The notes under the pieces are model-generated. The model was not told the DNA's origin. It saw only the letters and a program-made list of their open reading frames with translations, and did not search any database. Shown here piece after piece: positions 1 through 8,868 of a stretch of DNA of 38,691 bases. Origin of the DNA: an archaeon (GTDB taxonomy: Archaea > Nanobdellota > Nanobdellia > Pacearchaeales > UBA284); the NCBI GenBank assembly GCA_030641225.1, contig DAOWHW010000032.1, positions 1 through 38,691 of the forward strand, in the 5' to 3' direction. How positions within the stretch are numbered: position 1 is the first letter of the stretch; the number at the start of each line of letters is the position of its first letter. The position numbers and the translations under genes were made by a program.

Positions 1-384
1 ATATTCCTGCTTTTGCAAGTCTCATTAATTTTTTACTCTCTCCAGCACTGATTGTTTTATTTAATTTTAAATTTTTAATGTAAGAACGCAGATTTCTTAT
101 CCTTATCATATATTCTTTTTTTCTTTTTTTAACAATTTTTTTCTTTTTTCCTGCTCCTCTTCTTCTGCCTTCTTTTTTCTTTTTTGTCTTTTTTTTCCAG
201 CTCTTCTTTTAACTCCTTTAACAGGTTTTTTCTTTATGACTTTTTCCTTAATCAACTCTTTTACATCCTCTCTTGTAATAGCTTCTCTTATTTCACTAAT
301 TCTAGTTGGATCAAACCAGACCTTATTTAATCCTACCTTTAGTACAGACGCTGCAATTCTTTTTTGTAGTTGTAATGTTTTCAT
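1..384 (-). CDS. rpl19e: Ribosomal protein eL19, partial at window edge and split by a frameshift near 115-121
   Basis: N-part [45 protein letters not shown] is eL19. After a -1 shift the minus strand continues [38 protein letters not shown], the eL19 C-terminal region, running off position 1. Confidence 0.9.
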
Positions 385-935
385 TTTACTTCTGGTTTTT
401 CCTTATCTTTTACTTTTGGTTTTTCTTTTTTCATTTCTTTTTCTTTTTCCTTCTCTATCTTCATTTCTTTTTCTTTTGATGTTTCTTCCTTTTTTTCTTG
501 TTTTTTCTCTTTTTCTTTTGATTTTTCTTTCTTCTTTTCCAGTTCTTTCTTTTCTTTTTCAATTTTTTTAAGAAAAGTTTTGATATTGAGATTATAAATA
601 TCGAGTTTTTGTTTCATGGCTTCTTTAGCTATCTCTATTTTCTTTTTTTTACCTACCTTTCCAATTATTATAATTTCATTTTTCTCAATATTTTTTAGCT
701 CTCCTACAGAATAAATTAATCTTGATTGCAAGCCTTTTATTGTCGCTTTAATTTTTCTTTCTGTGCCATAACCTATAGATGGTTTTTTTCCATAACCTCT
801 TCTTTTTAATCTTATTTTACTATGTCTACCTCTTGCCCTTCTCCATTTCTGTTTCTTTTTTCTCCTTTTTCCCAATCGTGATTTCTTGAATGTATCCTTT
901 CTTACAAATCTGGGTTTTTTCTTTTTTTCACTCAT
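381..935 (-). CDS. rpl32e: Ribosomal protein eL32 with Lys/Glu-rich C-terminal tail
   Basis: [48 protein letters not shown] core; operon position between uL6 and eL19. Confidence 0.93.
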   Translation of the reverse strand: MSEKKKKPRFVRKDTFKKSRLGKRRKKKQKWRRARGRHSKIRLKRRGYGKKPSIGYGTERKIKATIKGLQSRLIYSVGELKNIEKNEIIIIGKVGKKKKIEIAKEAMKQKLDIYNLNIKTFLKKIEKEKKELEKKKEKSKEKEKKQEKKEETSKEKEMKIEKEKEKEMKKEKPKVKDKEKPEVK

Positions 936-1519
936 TTTAATTTTAATTTTGGTCTTCCTTTCTCTTTTTTAATTATCCAGATTCCATCTTGAAAAATCCT
1001 TCTATCACGTTTTTTGATTTTAGTTGCAATTTCAATATTTGCAGCTTGTTGTCCAGCTGATTCTTTGTTTATGGAACTCACAGTTATTATATCACTTTCT
1101 ATTTTCACATCTACATCAGGCATTAATTTAACAGTTCTTTCTTTATTTTCCCCAAGAAAATTTTTAATGATTAAAAGATTTTTTTCTTTATCAACTTTAA
1201 CAGTTATTGGAAAATGCACTGAACATATCTGTAATTTATATTTAAAGCCATCATTTACACCCCTAATCATATTACTAATGTGGCTTGCTATAGTAATCAC
1301 CATCTTTTTATCTTTTTTTGTAGCTTTTTCATGCTCAACTATTATTTCATCATTTTCCTTTTTTATCTTAATATCTTTAACTTTAATTTTTTTTTCTGTA
1401 CTGCCTAATGATCCCTTGACTATTATTTTTGGTAATTCAATTTTTACTTCTGTTTTTTCAGGAATCTTAATTTTTTTTGTAATTTTTTTTCTCATTTTCA
1501 TTTTATTCTTTAATAACAA
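932..1519 (-). CDS. rpl6: Ribosomal protein uL6 (true start may be an internal Met at about 1501 or 1495)
   Basis: uL6-like sequence (VKGSLGS..., HISNMIRGVNDGFKYKLQI, NKESAGQQAANIEIATKIKKRDRRIFQDGIWI); operon order. Confidence 0.93.
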   Translation of the reverse strand: MLLKNKMKMRKKITKKIKIPEKTEVKIELPKIIVKGSLGSTEKKIKVKDIKIKKENDEIIVEHEKATKKDKKMVITIASHISNMIRGVNDGFKYKLQICSVHFPITVKVDKEKNLLIIKNFLGENKERTVKLMPDVDVKIESDIITVSSINKESAGQQAANIEIATKIKKRDRRIFQDGIWIIKKEKGRPKLKLK

Positions 1520-1896
1520 TAAGCAACTAAACTACCACCAATATTCTGCTCCATTGCTTCATTATGGGTCATTAAACCTTTATTTGTAGAAACAATGATA
1601 ATACCAAAACCTCTTGCTGGTAAATATCTTTTGATATATTTGCTAAATTCATTTTTTTTAACAAAAAATCTTGGTTTGATTGCTCCACATTTATTTATCT
1701 TTTTAATTTTAATCAAGACTATCTTAAATCTATCCTCTTCTATTTTGTAGTCTTCAATATAATCATTATTTTTCAATATTTTTAATACTGCTAACATTAG
1801 ATTAGACACAGGCATTATGGCAGTCTCTTTTTTTCCAGCCTTTTTACAATTCATTAAATCATTCAACATACTTGAAAGCCAATCTCTTACTACCAT
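1510..1896 (-). CDS. rps8: Ribosomal protein uS8
   Basis: DWLSSMLNDLMNCKKAGKKETAIMPVSNLMLAVLKILK ... STNKGLMTHNEAMEQNIGGSLVAYCY. Confidence 0.94.
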   Translation of the reverse strand: MVVRDWLSSMLNDLMNCKKAGKKETAIMPVSNLMLAVLKILKNNDYIEDYKIEEDRFKIVLIKIKKINKCGAIKPRFFVKKNEFSKYIKRYLPARGFGIIIVSTNKGLMTHNEAMEQNIGGSLVAYCY

Positions 1897-1921
1897 TTTA
1901 CTATTATCTTACATATATTAT

Positions 1922-2152
1922 TTACATATACTTTTTGAAGCCTATTTCTTTAGCTATTTCTCTAAAACACTGTCTACAAAGATGTAAGCCATATGTTTTG
2001 ATATGGGCCCCATATCTCCCACATCTTACACATCTAAAAGCAGCAATCCCAGATTTTCGTTCTTTTGGCTTGCAGAACTTAAGGAATCTTGCTTTTACTG
2101 CAGGTTTGCTTTCTAATTGTTTCAGTATTTTTTTCCAGTCACTTGCTGTCAT
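1922..2152 (-). CDS. rps14: Ribosomal protein uS14, zinc-binding type
   Basis: [39 protein letters not shown]-x2-C...C-x2-C. Confidence 0.95.
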   Translation of the reverse strand: MTASDWKKILKQLESKPAVKARFLKFCKPKERKSGIAAFRCVRCGRYGAHIKTYGLHLCRQCFREIAKEIGFKKYM

Positions 2153-2171
2153 TCTTATTTTTCAGTTTAAT

Positions 2172-2669
2172 TTATTTTTCAAGATTTAGTGTAAAATTTT
2201 GTTTGAAAAATTCAATAGTTTCAGCCCTTGTAATTATATGAGGCTTTCCTATCTTGGTTCTTGCTTTTTTTCTTTGTGTAATTCTAAATCCTGGTCTTTT
2301 TATTTTCACAACAACATCAAAACCTATTATTCCTATTTCTCTTTGGTAAGGAATAGAAGCAATTTCAATATACTCTTTTACCCCAAAACTTAAAAATCCA
2401 GGATTAAATTGTTTCTCTTTAAGCTCGCTTATTCCAGTGAGTAAGATATTTAATAATTCTATAGTATTTTTCCTGATAGTTACTTTACACCCAATTGGTA
2501 AACCTGGCCTTATTTTAAATGCCGGAATTCTTTTTTTTGCTAGAGTTTTCACTGGTTTTGCTTTTGTAATTAATTTCAATAATTTGATACATCTTTCTAG
2601 CTTTGCTGGATCTGCTGTTGAGCAGTGTAATGTTATACTATCTATAGTGATTTCTTTCATGCTCTTCAT
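2172..2669 (-). CDS. rpl5: Ribosomal protein uL5
   Basis: FLSFGVKEYIEIASIPYQREIGIIGFDVVVKIKRPGFRI; operon position. Confidence 0.93.
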   Translation of the reverse strand: MKSMKEITIDSITLHCSTADPAKLERCIKLLKLITKAKPVKTLAKKRIPAFKIRPGLPIGCKVTIRKNTIELLNILLTGISELKEKQFNPGFLSFGVKEYIEIASIPYQREIGIIGFDVVVKIKRPGFRITQRKKARTKIGKPHIITRAETIEFFKQNFTLNLEK

Positions 2670-2670
2670 T

Positions 2671-3345
2671 TTATTTTTTTAATTCCTTTTCATCTATGAC
2701 AAAGATATTTTCTTTTGAAATTTTGAAAATTTTATCTTTAATTTTCACAGAAATTCTCTCATCTATTTCAGAAATTTTTCCTGTATAACCTATATGTTTG
2801 CCACCAATAATTAAAACAGAGCTTCCCTCACTCAATTTTAGATAATCAATAATCTTATTTGTTTTAAAATCGAGAATTAAACTATCTCCAACTCTAAGAT
2901 CTTTTTTCTTTTCTTTTTCTAGTATAAAGTTTTTACCATCATATAGATTAATTTGAAATTTATTTCCTTTTAGAATCTTCTTACCTATTATTTTACAGAT
3001 TTTTTTAGAGGCCTTATCTTTGCTTATTTCTTGAATTTTAAGTTTACCCTTTTTTGTTAGATAGATACTAAAAGCTTTTTCAAGTTTTTTAATATAAATT
3101 CTATCAAAAAGACCAACATTAAATTTTTCATCTTTTACTGCGCGATTATCAATTAGAATTAAATGATTATTTAGGAGTTTTTTAACTTCTCGTTTTGTTA
3201 GAGCCTCTTTTATTATATCTCTAACTATTACTAATAAAGGAATAGAAATTCTTGATGGATGTGCGCCCCTTCCCCTAACAATAAATTTCTTTTCTTTTTT
3301 TGGTATTGGCCAACTCCTTGGCATAGCTATTCTTTTAAGATGCAT
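2671..3345 (-). CDS. rps4e: Ribosomal protein eS4
   Basis: MHLKRIAMPRSWPIPKKEKKFIVRGRGAHPSRISIPLLVIVRDI. Confidence 0.95.
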   Translation of the reverse strand: MHLKRIAMPRSWPIPKKEKKFIVRGRGAHPSRISIPLLVIVRDIIKEALTKREVKKLLNNHLILIDNRAVKDEKFNVGLFDRIYIKKLEKAFSIYLTKKGKLKIQEISKDKASKKICKIIGKKILKGNKFQINLYDGKNFILEKEKKKDLRVGDSLILDFKTNKIIDYLKLSEGSSVLIIGGKHIGYTGKISEIDERISVKIKDKIFKISKENIFVIDEKELKK

Positions 3346-3346
3346 T

Positions 3347-3739
3347 TTATTTCTTTTCTCCTTTCTTATTTAATTTTGTAGTTCTTTTTTTATCTTCTAA
3401 ATTAAGATCTATAATAGTCAGATTCGAGGGATGGAATGAAACATTAACTTTTGTTCCATCTTTTTTTGTTCTCTGAATTCCTTCAATATAAACTATCATC
3501 TTTTTTGTATCAACTTGTGAAATTTTCCCTTGTTTTTTCTTGAATACTCCTTTCATAATCTTAACTTTATCATCCTTTCTTACTGGAATTGCTTTTCTTT
3601 GATACTTTTTTTTGAGTTCTTTTGAAAGACGTGCTGCTAACATTTTATGTTTTATGTGTAATGGAGCTCTAGCTTTGTATTTTCTTTGTTTTCGTGGCTG
3701 TTTTGATGCCACCCATTTAGTTGAAAATTTTTGTTTCAT
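3347..3739 (-). CDS. rpl24: Ribosomal protein uL24
   Basis: Starting at MKQKFSTKWVASKQPRKQRKYKARAPLHIKHKMLAARLSKELKKKY, KOW region DDKVKIMKGVFKKKQGKI. The longer ORF start at 3787 overlaps uL14 and is unlikely. Confidence 0.93.
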   Translation of the reverse strand: MKQKFSTKWVASKQPRKQRKYKARAPLHIKHKMLAARLSKELKKKYQRKAIPVRKDDKVKIMKGVFKKKQGKISQVDTKKMIVYIEGIQRTKKDGTKVNVSFHPSNLTIIDLNLEDKKRTTKLNKKGEKK

Positions 3740-3747
3740 TTTTTTAT

Positions 3748-4149
3748 TTAAACAATTAAGTTTGCTATTCTCGCCACAAAATGCCATCTATCTGCAGCTT
3801 CTCTAGCAATTGGTCCCTTAATTTGAGTCCCTTTAGGATTTCCTTCTTTATCTTTAAGCATAACAACAGCATTATCAGCAAAACTAATGCGTTCGCCCGT
3901 ATTTCTTCTATATTCTTTTCTTTGCCTTACTACTACAGCAAAAAAAACTTGTTTACGTACTTCAGGAGTACCCTTTCTAACACTTACTTTTATAAGATGT
4001 GCTACACCACAGGCTAACTGTCTGCCTTTACGGCCCTTTCCTCTCTTTATTCCAACAACCCTTACAATTTTTGCTCCACTATTATCAGCAACATTCATCA
4101 AACTTCCGATATTTATTCCTTTTACAATTCGTGCAGATACGGCTTTCAT
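3748..4149 (-). CDS. rpl14: Ribosomal protein uL14
   Basis: GSLMNVADNSGAKIVRVVGIKRGKGRKGRQLACGVAHLIKVSVRKGTPEVRKQV. Confidence 0.96.
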   Translation of the reverse strand: MKAVSARIVKGINIGSLMNVADNSGAKIVRVVGIKRGKGRKGRQLACGVAHLIKVSVRKGTPEVRKQVFFAVVVRQRKEYRRNTGERISFADNAVVMLKDKEGNPKGTQIKGPIAREAADRWHFVARIANLIV

Positions 4150-4508
4150 TTTTTCACTCCCTCTTCTATTTTTTCAATTACAGCAAAATGTATAATTTTG
4201 CTTAGAGGCCTACATTCTCCTATTTTTATTATGTCTCCAATCTTTATTTTATCAATTAAACATTTAGGCAAATAAGCATGTAATTTAGTAGAGGCTTTGG
4301 AAAAACGTTCATATTTTTTAATATAAATAAGCCTCTCAAACTCAATCATTACTCTCTGACCAATAATTTTTTTAACTCTTCCTCTAAAATACCTTCCATG
4401 AATACTTAATTGTCCATGAATTGGACATTTTTTATCTGTACACTTTACACTAACTTTTCCTTTATTCTCAAATTTTTTCTTTTTTTGCTTATTATATTTT
4501 TCTTTCAT
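4146..4508 (-). CDS. rps17: Ribosomal protein uS17
   Basis: CPIHGQLSIHGRYFRGRVKKIIGQRVMIEFERLIYIKKYERFSKASTKLHAYLP. Confidence 0.94.
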   Translation of the reverse strand: MKEKYNKQKKKKFENKGKVSVKCTDKKCPIHGQLSIHGRYFRGRVKKIIGQRVMIEFERLIYIKKYERFSKASTKLHAYLPKCLIDKIKIGDIIKIGECRPLSKIIHFAVIEKIEEGVKK

Positions 4509-4686
4509 TTTCTATTCTAAATTTGATCTGATCTTTAATCAATTTTTTTATTCCTTTATTTGTTTCAATTACAAGCAAGTTTTTTGTTTCATCAATTACT
4601 TGGCCTTCCATTCCTTTAAGGGTCTTGTTTTTTGCATTTGTTATTTTTATTCTTTTGCCTATTACTAACTGCTTTACTCTTTCCAT
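4492..4686 (-). CDS. rnp1: RNase P protein component 1 (Rpp29/POP4 homolog)
   Basis: GKRIKITNAKNKTLKGMEGQVIDETKNLLVIE; position between uS17 and SUI1. Confidence 0.85.
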   Translation of the reverse strand: MERVKQLVIGKRIKITNAKNKTLKGMEGQVIDETKNLLVIETNKGIKKLIKDQIKFRIENERKI

Positions 4687-4742
4687 TTTTCTTTTTCTTA
4701 CTTGTTTCTTGCCTGTATTTGTATTTTCTTTATTCTTTGTTT

Positions 4743-5033
4743 TTACTCTATGTTCTCTTCATCAAATCCTAGTTCAATCAGTTTTTGCTTTACGCTCTTA
4801 ACATGGTTTCCTTGTAATTCAATTATGTTATTTTTTACTGTTCCTCCACAAGCTAATTCTGCTTTTAGTTTCTTTGCAATCTCTTTAGTATCACTTTCAA
4901 TTCCTAAAACCATTGTAACTATTTTTCCAAATCTTCTCTTTGTTGTTTTAATTTTTATTTTTTGTTTTGTTTTTGCCAGTTCTTTACAAATACACGCTTC
5001 TTTAGGTAAGCCACACTTTGGGCATATATCCAT
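4743..5033 (-). CDS. Translation initiation factor aIF1 (SUI1 family)
   Basis: N-terminal zinc knuckle [14 protein letters not shown], then [58 protein letters not shown]. Confidence 0.95.
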   Translation of the reverse strand: MDICPKCGLPKEACICKELAKTKQKIKIKTTKRRFGKIVTMVLGIESDTKEIAKKLKAELACGGTVKNNIIELQGNHVKSVKQKLIELGFDEENIE

Positions 5034-5034
5034 C

Positions 5035-5229
5035 TTATTCTTTAATTTGATTTAACCGAGTATTAATTCTCGCTATTACACGTTTTATTTCTTTTGATTT
5101 TCTGGTGCCAGCAGTTGCCTGACCTTTTTGTATTTTTAATTTTAATAATTCGAGCTCAAGCTCACTTATTTTATTTAATAATTCTTTTTTATTCATACTT
5201 AGTATTTCTCTATTTCTTAGTATTGTCAT
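5035..5229 (-). CDS. rpl29: Ribosomal protein uL29 (start corrected from the ORF track)
   Basis: [64 protein letters not shown] with ATG at 5229-5227. The upstream Lys/Arg stretch in the track is the uS3 tail read in another frame. Confidence 0.93.
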   Translation of the reverse strand: MTILRNREILSMNKKELLNKISELELELLKLKIQKGQATAGTRKSKEIKRVIARINTRLNQIKE

Positions 5230-6019
5230 TTTCTTTTCCTTTTTTGCTTTCTTTTCTCTTCTTTGTTTTTCTTGTCTTTTTCTTTTTTCCTTTTTCCTTT
5301 TTTTTCTTTTCTTCTTTCTTTTTTTCTTTCTCCTTCTTTTCCTTTTCTTTTGGTTTCTCTTCTTTCTTCTTTTCTTTTTCTTCCTTTTTTTCTTCAATGT
5401 CAAACATTATTTGCTCCTCTGTGATCTTTTTATTTATTCCTATTTGGTCAGGGATTTTTGTATCCTTTGGAACTATAGCAACTTTAATCCCAACCACCCC
5501 TGGCTTTGTAAATGCCTTTGCTGTAGCTCTCCTGACTATCTCTGAACTTGCGCCAGTTTTATTTAAATAACCAAATGCAAAACGCCAACTCTTGGCTCTT
5601 TCACTTGGGAGTCTCCCATTAAGCCTAATCTCAGCACCAAGAGCTCCTGCTTTGATGATTCTGTCAAGTTCTCTATAAGCTATTAATTTGAAACTTAAAT
5701 GTCCAAATCTTTCAAGTGATAATGCAATATTATCAGCGACTGTCTGTGCATCAAATATTGGATTTTGAATCTCAGCAACCTCTATTTGTGGATTCTCAAG
5801 TTTGAATTTTTTCTTTAATATCTCATTTATTTGTCTGATAATTTCTCCACCACGACCAATTACAAGACCTGGTTTTGAAGTTATAAGAATTATCTTTTCC
5901 CCTACAGGCGTACGTTCAATCCTAACTTCACTTAATTTTCCTTTTCCAATTTTCTTTCTTATAAATTCTTTTATTTCAAATTGCTGTTTTTTTGCTTCAA
6001 TAAATTTTTTCTCAATCAT
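5210..6019 (-). CDS. rps3: Ribosomal protein uS3 with long Lys/Glu-rich C-terminal tail
   Basis: MIEKKFIEAKKQQFEIKEFIRKKIGKGKLSEVRIERTPVGEKIILITSKPGLVIGRGGEIIRQI (KH domain). Confidence 0.95.
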   Translation of the reverse strand: MIEKKFIEAKKQQFEIKEFIRKKIGKGKLSEVRIERTPVGEKIILITSKPGLVIGRGGEIIRQINEILKKKFKLENPQIEVAEIQNPIFDAQTVADNIALSLERFGHLSFKLIAYRELDRIIKAGALGAEIRLNGRLPSERAKSWRFAFGYLNKTGASSEIVRRATAKAFTKPGVVGIKVAIVPKDTKIPDQIGINKKITEEQIMFDIEEKKEEKEKKKEEKPKEKEKKEKEKKKEEKKKKEKGKKKKTRKTKKRKESKKGKENDNTKK

Positions 6020-6699
6020 TTCCCCTCATCCCTCTTTTCCTTATCTTTTACTTCTTCTTTTTCCTTATTTTTTACTTTTGGTTTTTCTTTTTCTTTTTCC
6101 TTCTCCATCTTCATTTCTTTTTCTTTTGGTTTTTCTTCTTTCCTCTCTTCTTTTTTTTCTTCTTTCTTTTCTTCTTTCTCCTTCTTTTCTTTTTCTCCCC
6201 TCTTTTTGATTTCTATTTTTATTCCTTGTGTTTCAAGTTCTATATGCGATCTTTTGAAATGTTTTCTTCCAAAAGCAATTCTTGTTCCTCTAGATGGTCT
6301 TGCAGCTTTATTTGCTATCGCTTTTGTGATAATAAGGGAATCTATATCCAATCCCTTTATTGTTGTATTTGCAATTAAATTTCTTAATAATTTGATAAAG
6401 ACTTTTGATGCCCTTATAGGATATTTTCCAGAGGGTTTTCCTTTTGGCATATTGGGTTTATGAGGAATTTCTCCTTTCATTGGAACAGCAATCTTTTTCT
6501 TTAATACCTGCTCAAGAAGAGTAATGGCTTCTTGTGGTTTTTTTCCTTTAATGAAAGAACATATAGCCACAGCATATTTAGTGCTGATAGGAAGATCTTT
6601 TCCTTTAGCAATACCTATTAGATTCTTCTCTTTCTTTTTTTTCTTTTCTTCTTTCTTCTTTTCTTGTTTTGTTTTTTGTTCTTGTTTTTTTTCTGCCAT
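6016..6699 (-). CDS. rpl22: Ribosomal protein uL22 with Lys/Glu-rich N-terminal and C-terminal extensions
   Basis: SGKYPIRASKVFIKLLRNLIANTTIKGLDIDSLIITKAIANKAARPSRGTRIAFGRKHFKRSHIELE. Confidence 0.94.
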   Translation of the reverse strand: MAEKKQEQKTKQEKKKEEKKKKKEKNLIGIAKGKDLPISTKYAVAICSFIKGKKPQEAITLLEQVLKKKIAVPMKGEIPHKPNMPKGKPSGKYPIRASKVFIKLLRNLIANTTIKGLDIDSLIITKAIANKAARPSRGTRIAFGRKHFKRSHIELETQGIKIEIKKRGEKEKKEKEEKKEEKKEERKEEKPKEKEMKMEKEKEKEKPKVKNKEKEEVKDKEKRDEGK

Positions 6700-6710
6700 T
6701 TTATTTATTT

Positions 6711-7040
6711 TTATTTAACTGAAAGGAAGGCTGAGCTTCTTGTAGCACCTATACCTGGTGTCCCATGTTCAACTTTTCTTCTTGTGTGAGCAAACTCACC
6801 AAGACGATGACCGACCATCTCCTCAACTATTTTAACAGATAGAAATTCTTTTCCATTATAAACATAGATAGTTAAACCAACCATCTTTGGTACAATTATC
6901 AAATTTCTTTGGTGTGTTCTAATATTTTTACCTTTGCTTAATTTTTTATTACATTGATTTAGAAATTTTTCAATCACTTCTACTTGTCTAAGTAAACATC
7001 TCCTTTTTTTAGAAGGTAAAAACTCTGAAAATTCTCTCAA
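6711..7040 (-). CDS. rps19: Ribosomal protein uS19; N-terminus continues upstream to 7097 but is interrupted by an in-frame TAA
   Basis: [12 protein letters not shown]...[56 protein letters not shown]. The same frame upstream reads [18 protein letters not shown]. The track start at 7040 is a TTG codon. Confidence 0.93.
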   Translation of the reverse strand: MREFSEFLPSKKRRCLLRQVEVIEKFLNQCNKKLSKGKNIRTHQRNLIIVPKMVGLTIYVYNGKEFLSVKIVEEMVGHRLGEFAHTRRKVEHGTPGIGATRSSAFLSVK

Positions 7041-7105
7041 CTCTAAGTTTTTTAATTCTGAAATTGTTTTTCCTCTATAAGTAAATTATTTTACCATTTT
7101 CTATT

Positions 7106-7807
7106 TTATTTTTTCTTTCCTGTCCTTTTTGGTCTTAGAGTACCAACTTTCTTGCCAGGAGGAGCATTTCTTTTAGGAATTTTTGCTTTGATTCTTTTTC
7201 CTCGGCCAGAACCAAAAGGATGATCTACAACATTCATTTTCACAGCACTTGTTCTTGGATAGACACGAGCTCCTGTTGCTTTTTTCATGTAAAACTTTTT
7301 TCCAGCTTTAAGAAGGGGTTTTTCATGTCTACCTGATGCAGCCACAATTCCTATTGTGGCCCTGACATTAGGAGAAAAAAGTTTTTCTTTTTTAGAGGGC
7401 AATTGAACATAAACACCCTTAACACTTTTTTTAATCACTCTAGCTGTTATACCACTTGTCCTAACTAGTTTTGGTCCTGCACCAGGAACAGTTTCAATAT
7501 TAAATATCTCTGTTCCTATTGGAACTTTTGCAAGTGTAACAATATTGCCTAGAGCAATTTTTGCCTTTTTTCCTATCATTATTTCCTGCCCTTCATAAAT
7601 ATTCTCAGCAGCAATATTATAGAATACTTTTCCATCCAGCTTTATCTTTGCAATAGGTGTTTTATAACAAGCAACATTCATTAGTTTCTCAACTTTACCT
7701 ATCCCTTCCTTCATAGGATAGCTAACACTAATTCTGAAAGCCTTTTTTCTTGTTCTATACCTAAGACTTCCCTTCCCTCTAGCTTGTTGTATTATTCTTT
7801 TTCCCAT
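7106..7807 (-). CDS. rpl2: Ribosomal protein uL2
   Basis: GKRIIQQARGKGSLRYRTR ... MNVVDHPFGSGRGKRIKAKIPKRNAPPGKKVG. Confidence 0.96.
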   Translation of the reverse strand: MGKRIIQQARGKGSLRYRTRKKAFRISVSYPMKEGIGKVEKLMNVACYKTPIAKIKLDGKVFYNIAAENIYEGQEIMIGKKAKIALGNIVTLAKVPIGTEIFNIETVPGAGPKLVRTSGITARVIKKSVKGVYVQLPSKKEKLFSPNVRATIGIVAASGRHEKPLLKAGKKFYMKKATGARVYPRTSAVKMNVVDHPFGSGRGKRIKAKIPKRNAPPGKKVGTLRPKRTGKKK

Positions 7808-7814
7808 TTTCTTT

Positions 7815-8075
7815 TTAGATTATACCTAATTTAGTTGCGATATCAATCGCAGGTGTTTCTGGCTTAAGCTTGATAAATGCTATTTTTTTATTATTTCTTA
7901 TTTGAACATTTACGCTTTTTACTTTTGATTTGAAATTTTTTGTGATTGCTTCTGCAATTTCTGCTTTTGTGGTTTTTCTATTAACTATAAAAGTAATTTG
8001 ATTTTCAATCTCAATCATTTTTATTGCTTTTTCTGTTGTTAATGGACAAATCAATATTTTTTTCATTTTAACCAT
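7815..8075 (-). CDS. rpl23: Ribosomal protein uL23
   Basis: ILICPLTTEKAIKMIEIENQITFIVNRKTTKAEIAEAITKNFKSKVKSVNVQI. Confidence 0.95.
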   Translation of the reverse strand: MVKMKKILICPLTTEKAIKMIEIENQITFIVNRKTTKAEIAEAITKNFKSKVKSVNVQIRNNKKIAFIKLKPETPAIDIATKLGII

Positions 8076-8087
8076 TTAATTTTATTT

Positions 8088-8861
8088 TTATTTTAACTCC
8101 TCTACAGCTTTTTCAGTCCAAATAGTAATTCTCCCAGGCTCTCCACCAGGAGCAAGAACCGAAATGTTTAATTGGCCAATTTTAAAGATATCTAAACCAA
8201 AATTCTTTAATTTAGTTGCTTTTTCTTTTTGTGAAATAACCAAGAGTACTCTTGATTCTTTTTTATATTTTCTGCCACGTCTTTTTCCTTTACCAGCTCT
8301 AACTTTCTTTTCTGATTTTATTTTTTTATTTAATAATTTTGAGAATAGTTTTATTATATCTTTAGATTTTTGATTAAGGATTGAAGAGTCTATTATAATT
8401 GGGAGATTAGGAGGAATCTTTAGTGTTTTGTACTTTTTTTTGATAGCCTCTTTTGAAGCAGTAGCTGCAATTGCTCCCTTAATTGCAAATTTTCTTTCTT
8501 TATCATTAATTTTAATTTTTCTTTTTATTGGTTTTGGAGGATGTGCAGCCCTACCACCAACTGTTCCAGGAATAAAAGCACCTCTCCAATAAAAACTCTC
8601 CCCTCTTCTTGTCATAACTTTTCTTGGAACTCTGGAGACACCATGACCATAAAGTGTCTTATATTTATGTCTTCTATGACTTTGTTTACTGCTTGCAGCT
8701 TGCTTTCCTGCAATAACATAAGTACCATAAGGTTGCTGTTTTTTTGTACACTCAAAAACTTTAGTAATCACATCATTTCTAATAGCAGAATTAAAAACTG
8801 ATGGCAGAACTATCTCTTTAGTTTTGTTTCCTTCAAATCCTATCACAATAGCTTTTACCAT
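8088..8861 (-). CDS. rpl4: Ribosomal protein uL4
   Basis: YGHGVSRVPRKVMTRRGESFYWRGAFIPGTVGGRAAHPPK ... LNISVLAPGGEPGRITIWTEKAVEEL. Confidence 0.95.
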   Translation of the reverse strand: MVKAIVIGFEGNKTKEIVLPSVFNSAIRNDVITKVFECTKKQQPYGTYVIAGKQAASSKQSHRRHKYKTLYGHGVSRVPRKVMTRRGESFYWRGAFIPGTVGGRAAHPPKPIKRKIKINDKERKFAIKGAIAATASKEAIKKKYKTLKIPPNLPIIIDSSILNQKSKDIIKLFSKLLNKKIKSEKKVRAGKGKRRGRKYKKESRVLLVISQKEKATKLKNFGLDIFKIGQLNISVLAPGGEPGRITIWTEKAVEELK

Positions 8862-8868
8862 TTTATAT

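Noticed and set aside
236-571. + strand Phe/Leu/Ser-rich ORF (also 5094-5570, 5802-6209, 5981-6463)
   Set aside because: These are antisense readings of the Lys/Glu-rich tails of eL19/eL32/uS3/uL22; pyrimidine-tract composition explains the open frames.
5230-5403. N-terminal Lys/Arg extension of uL29 in the ORF track
   Set aside because: It is the uS3 K/E tail read in a shifted frame; uL29 starts naturally at 5229.
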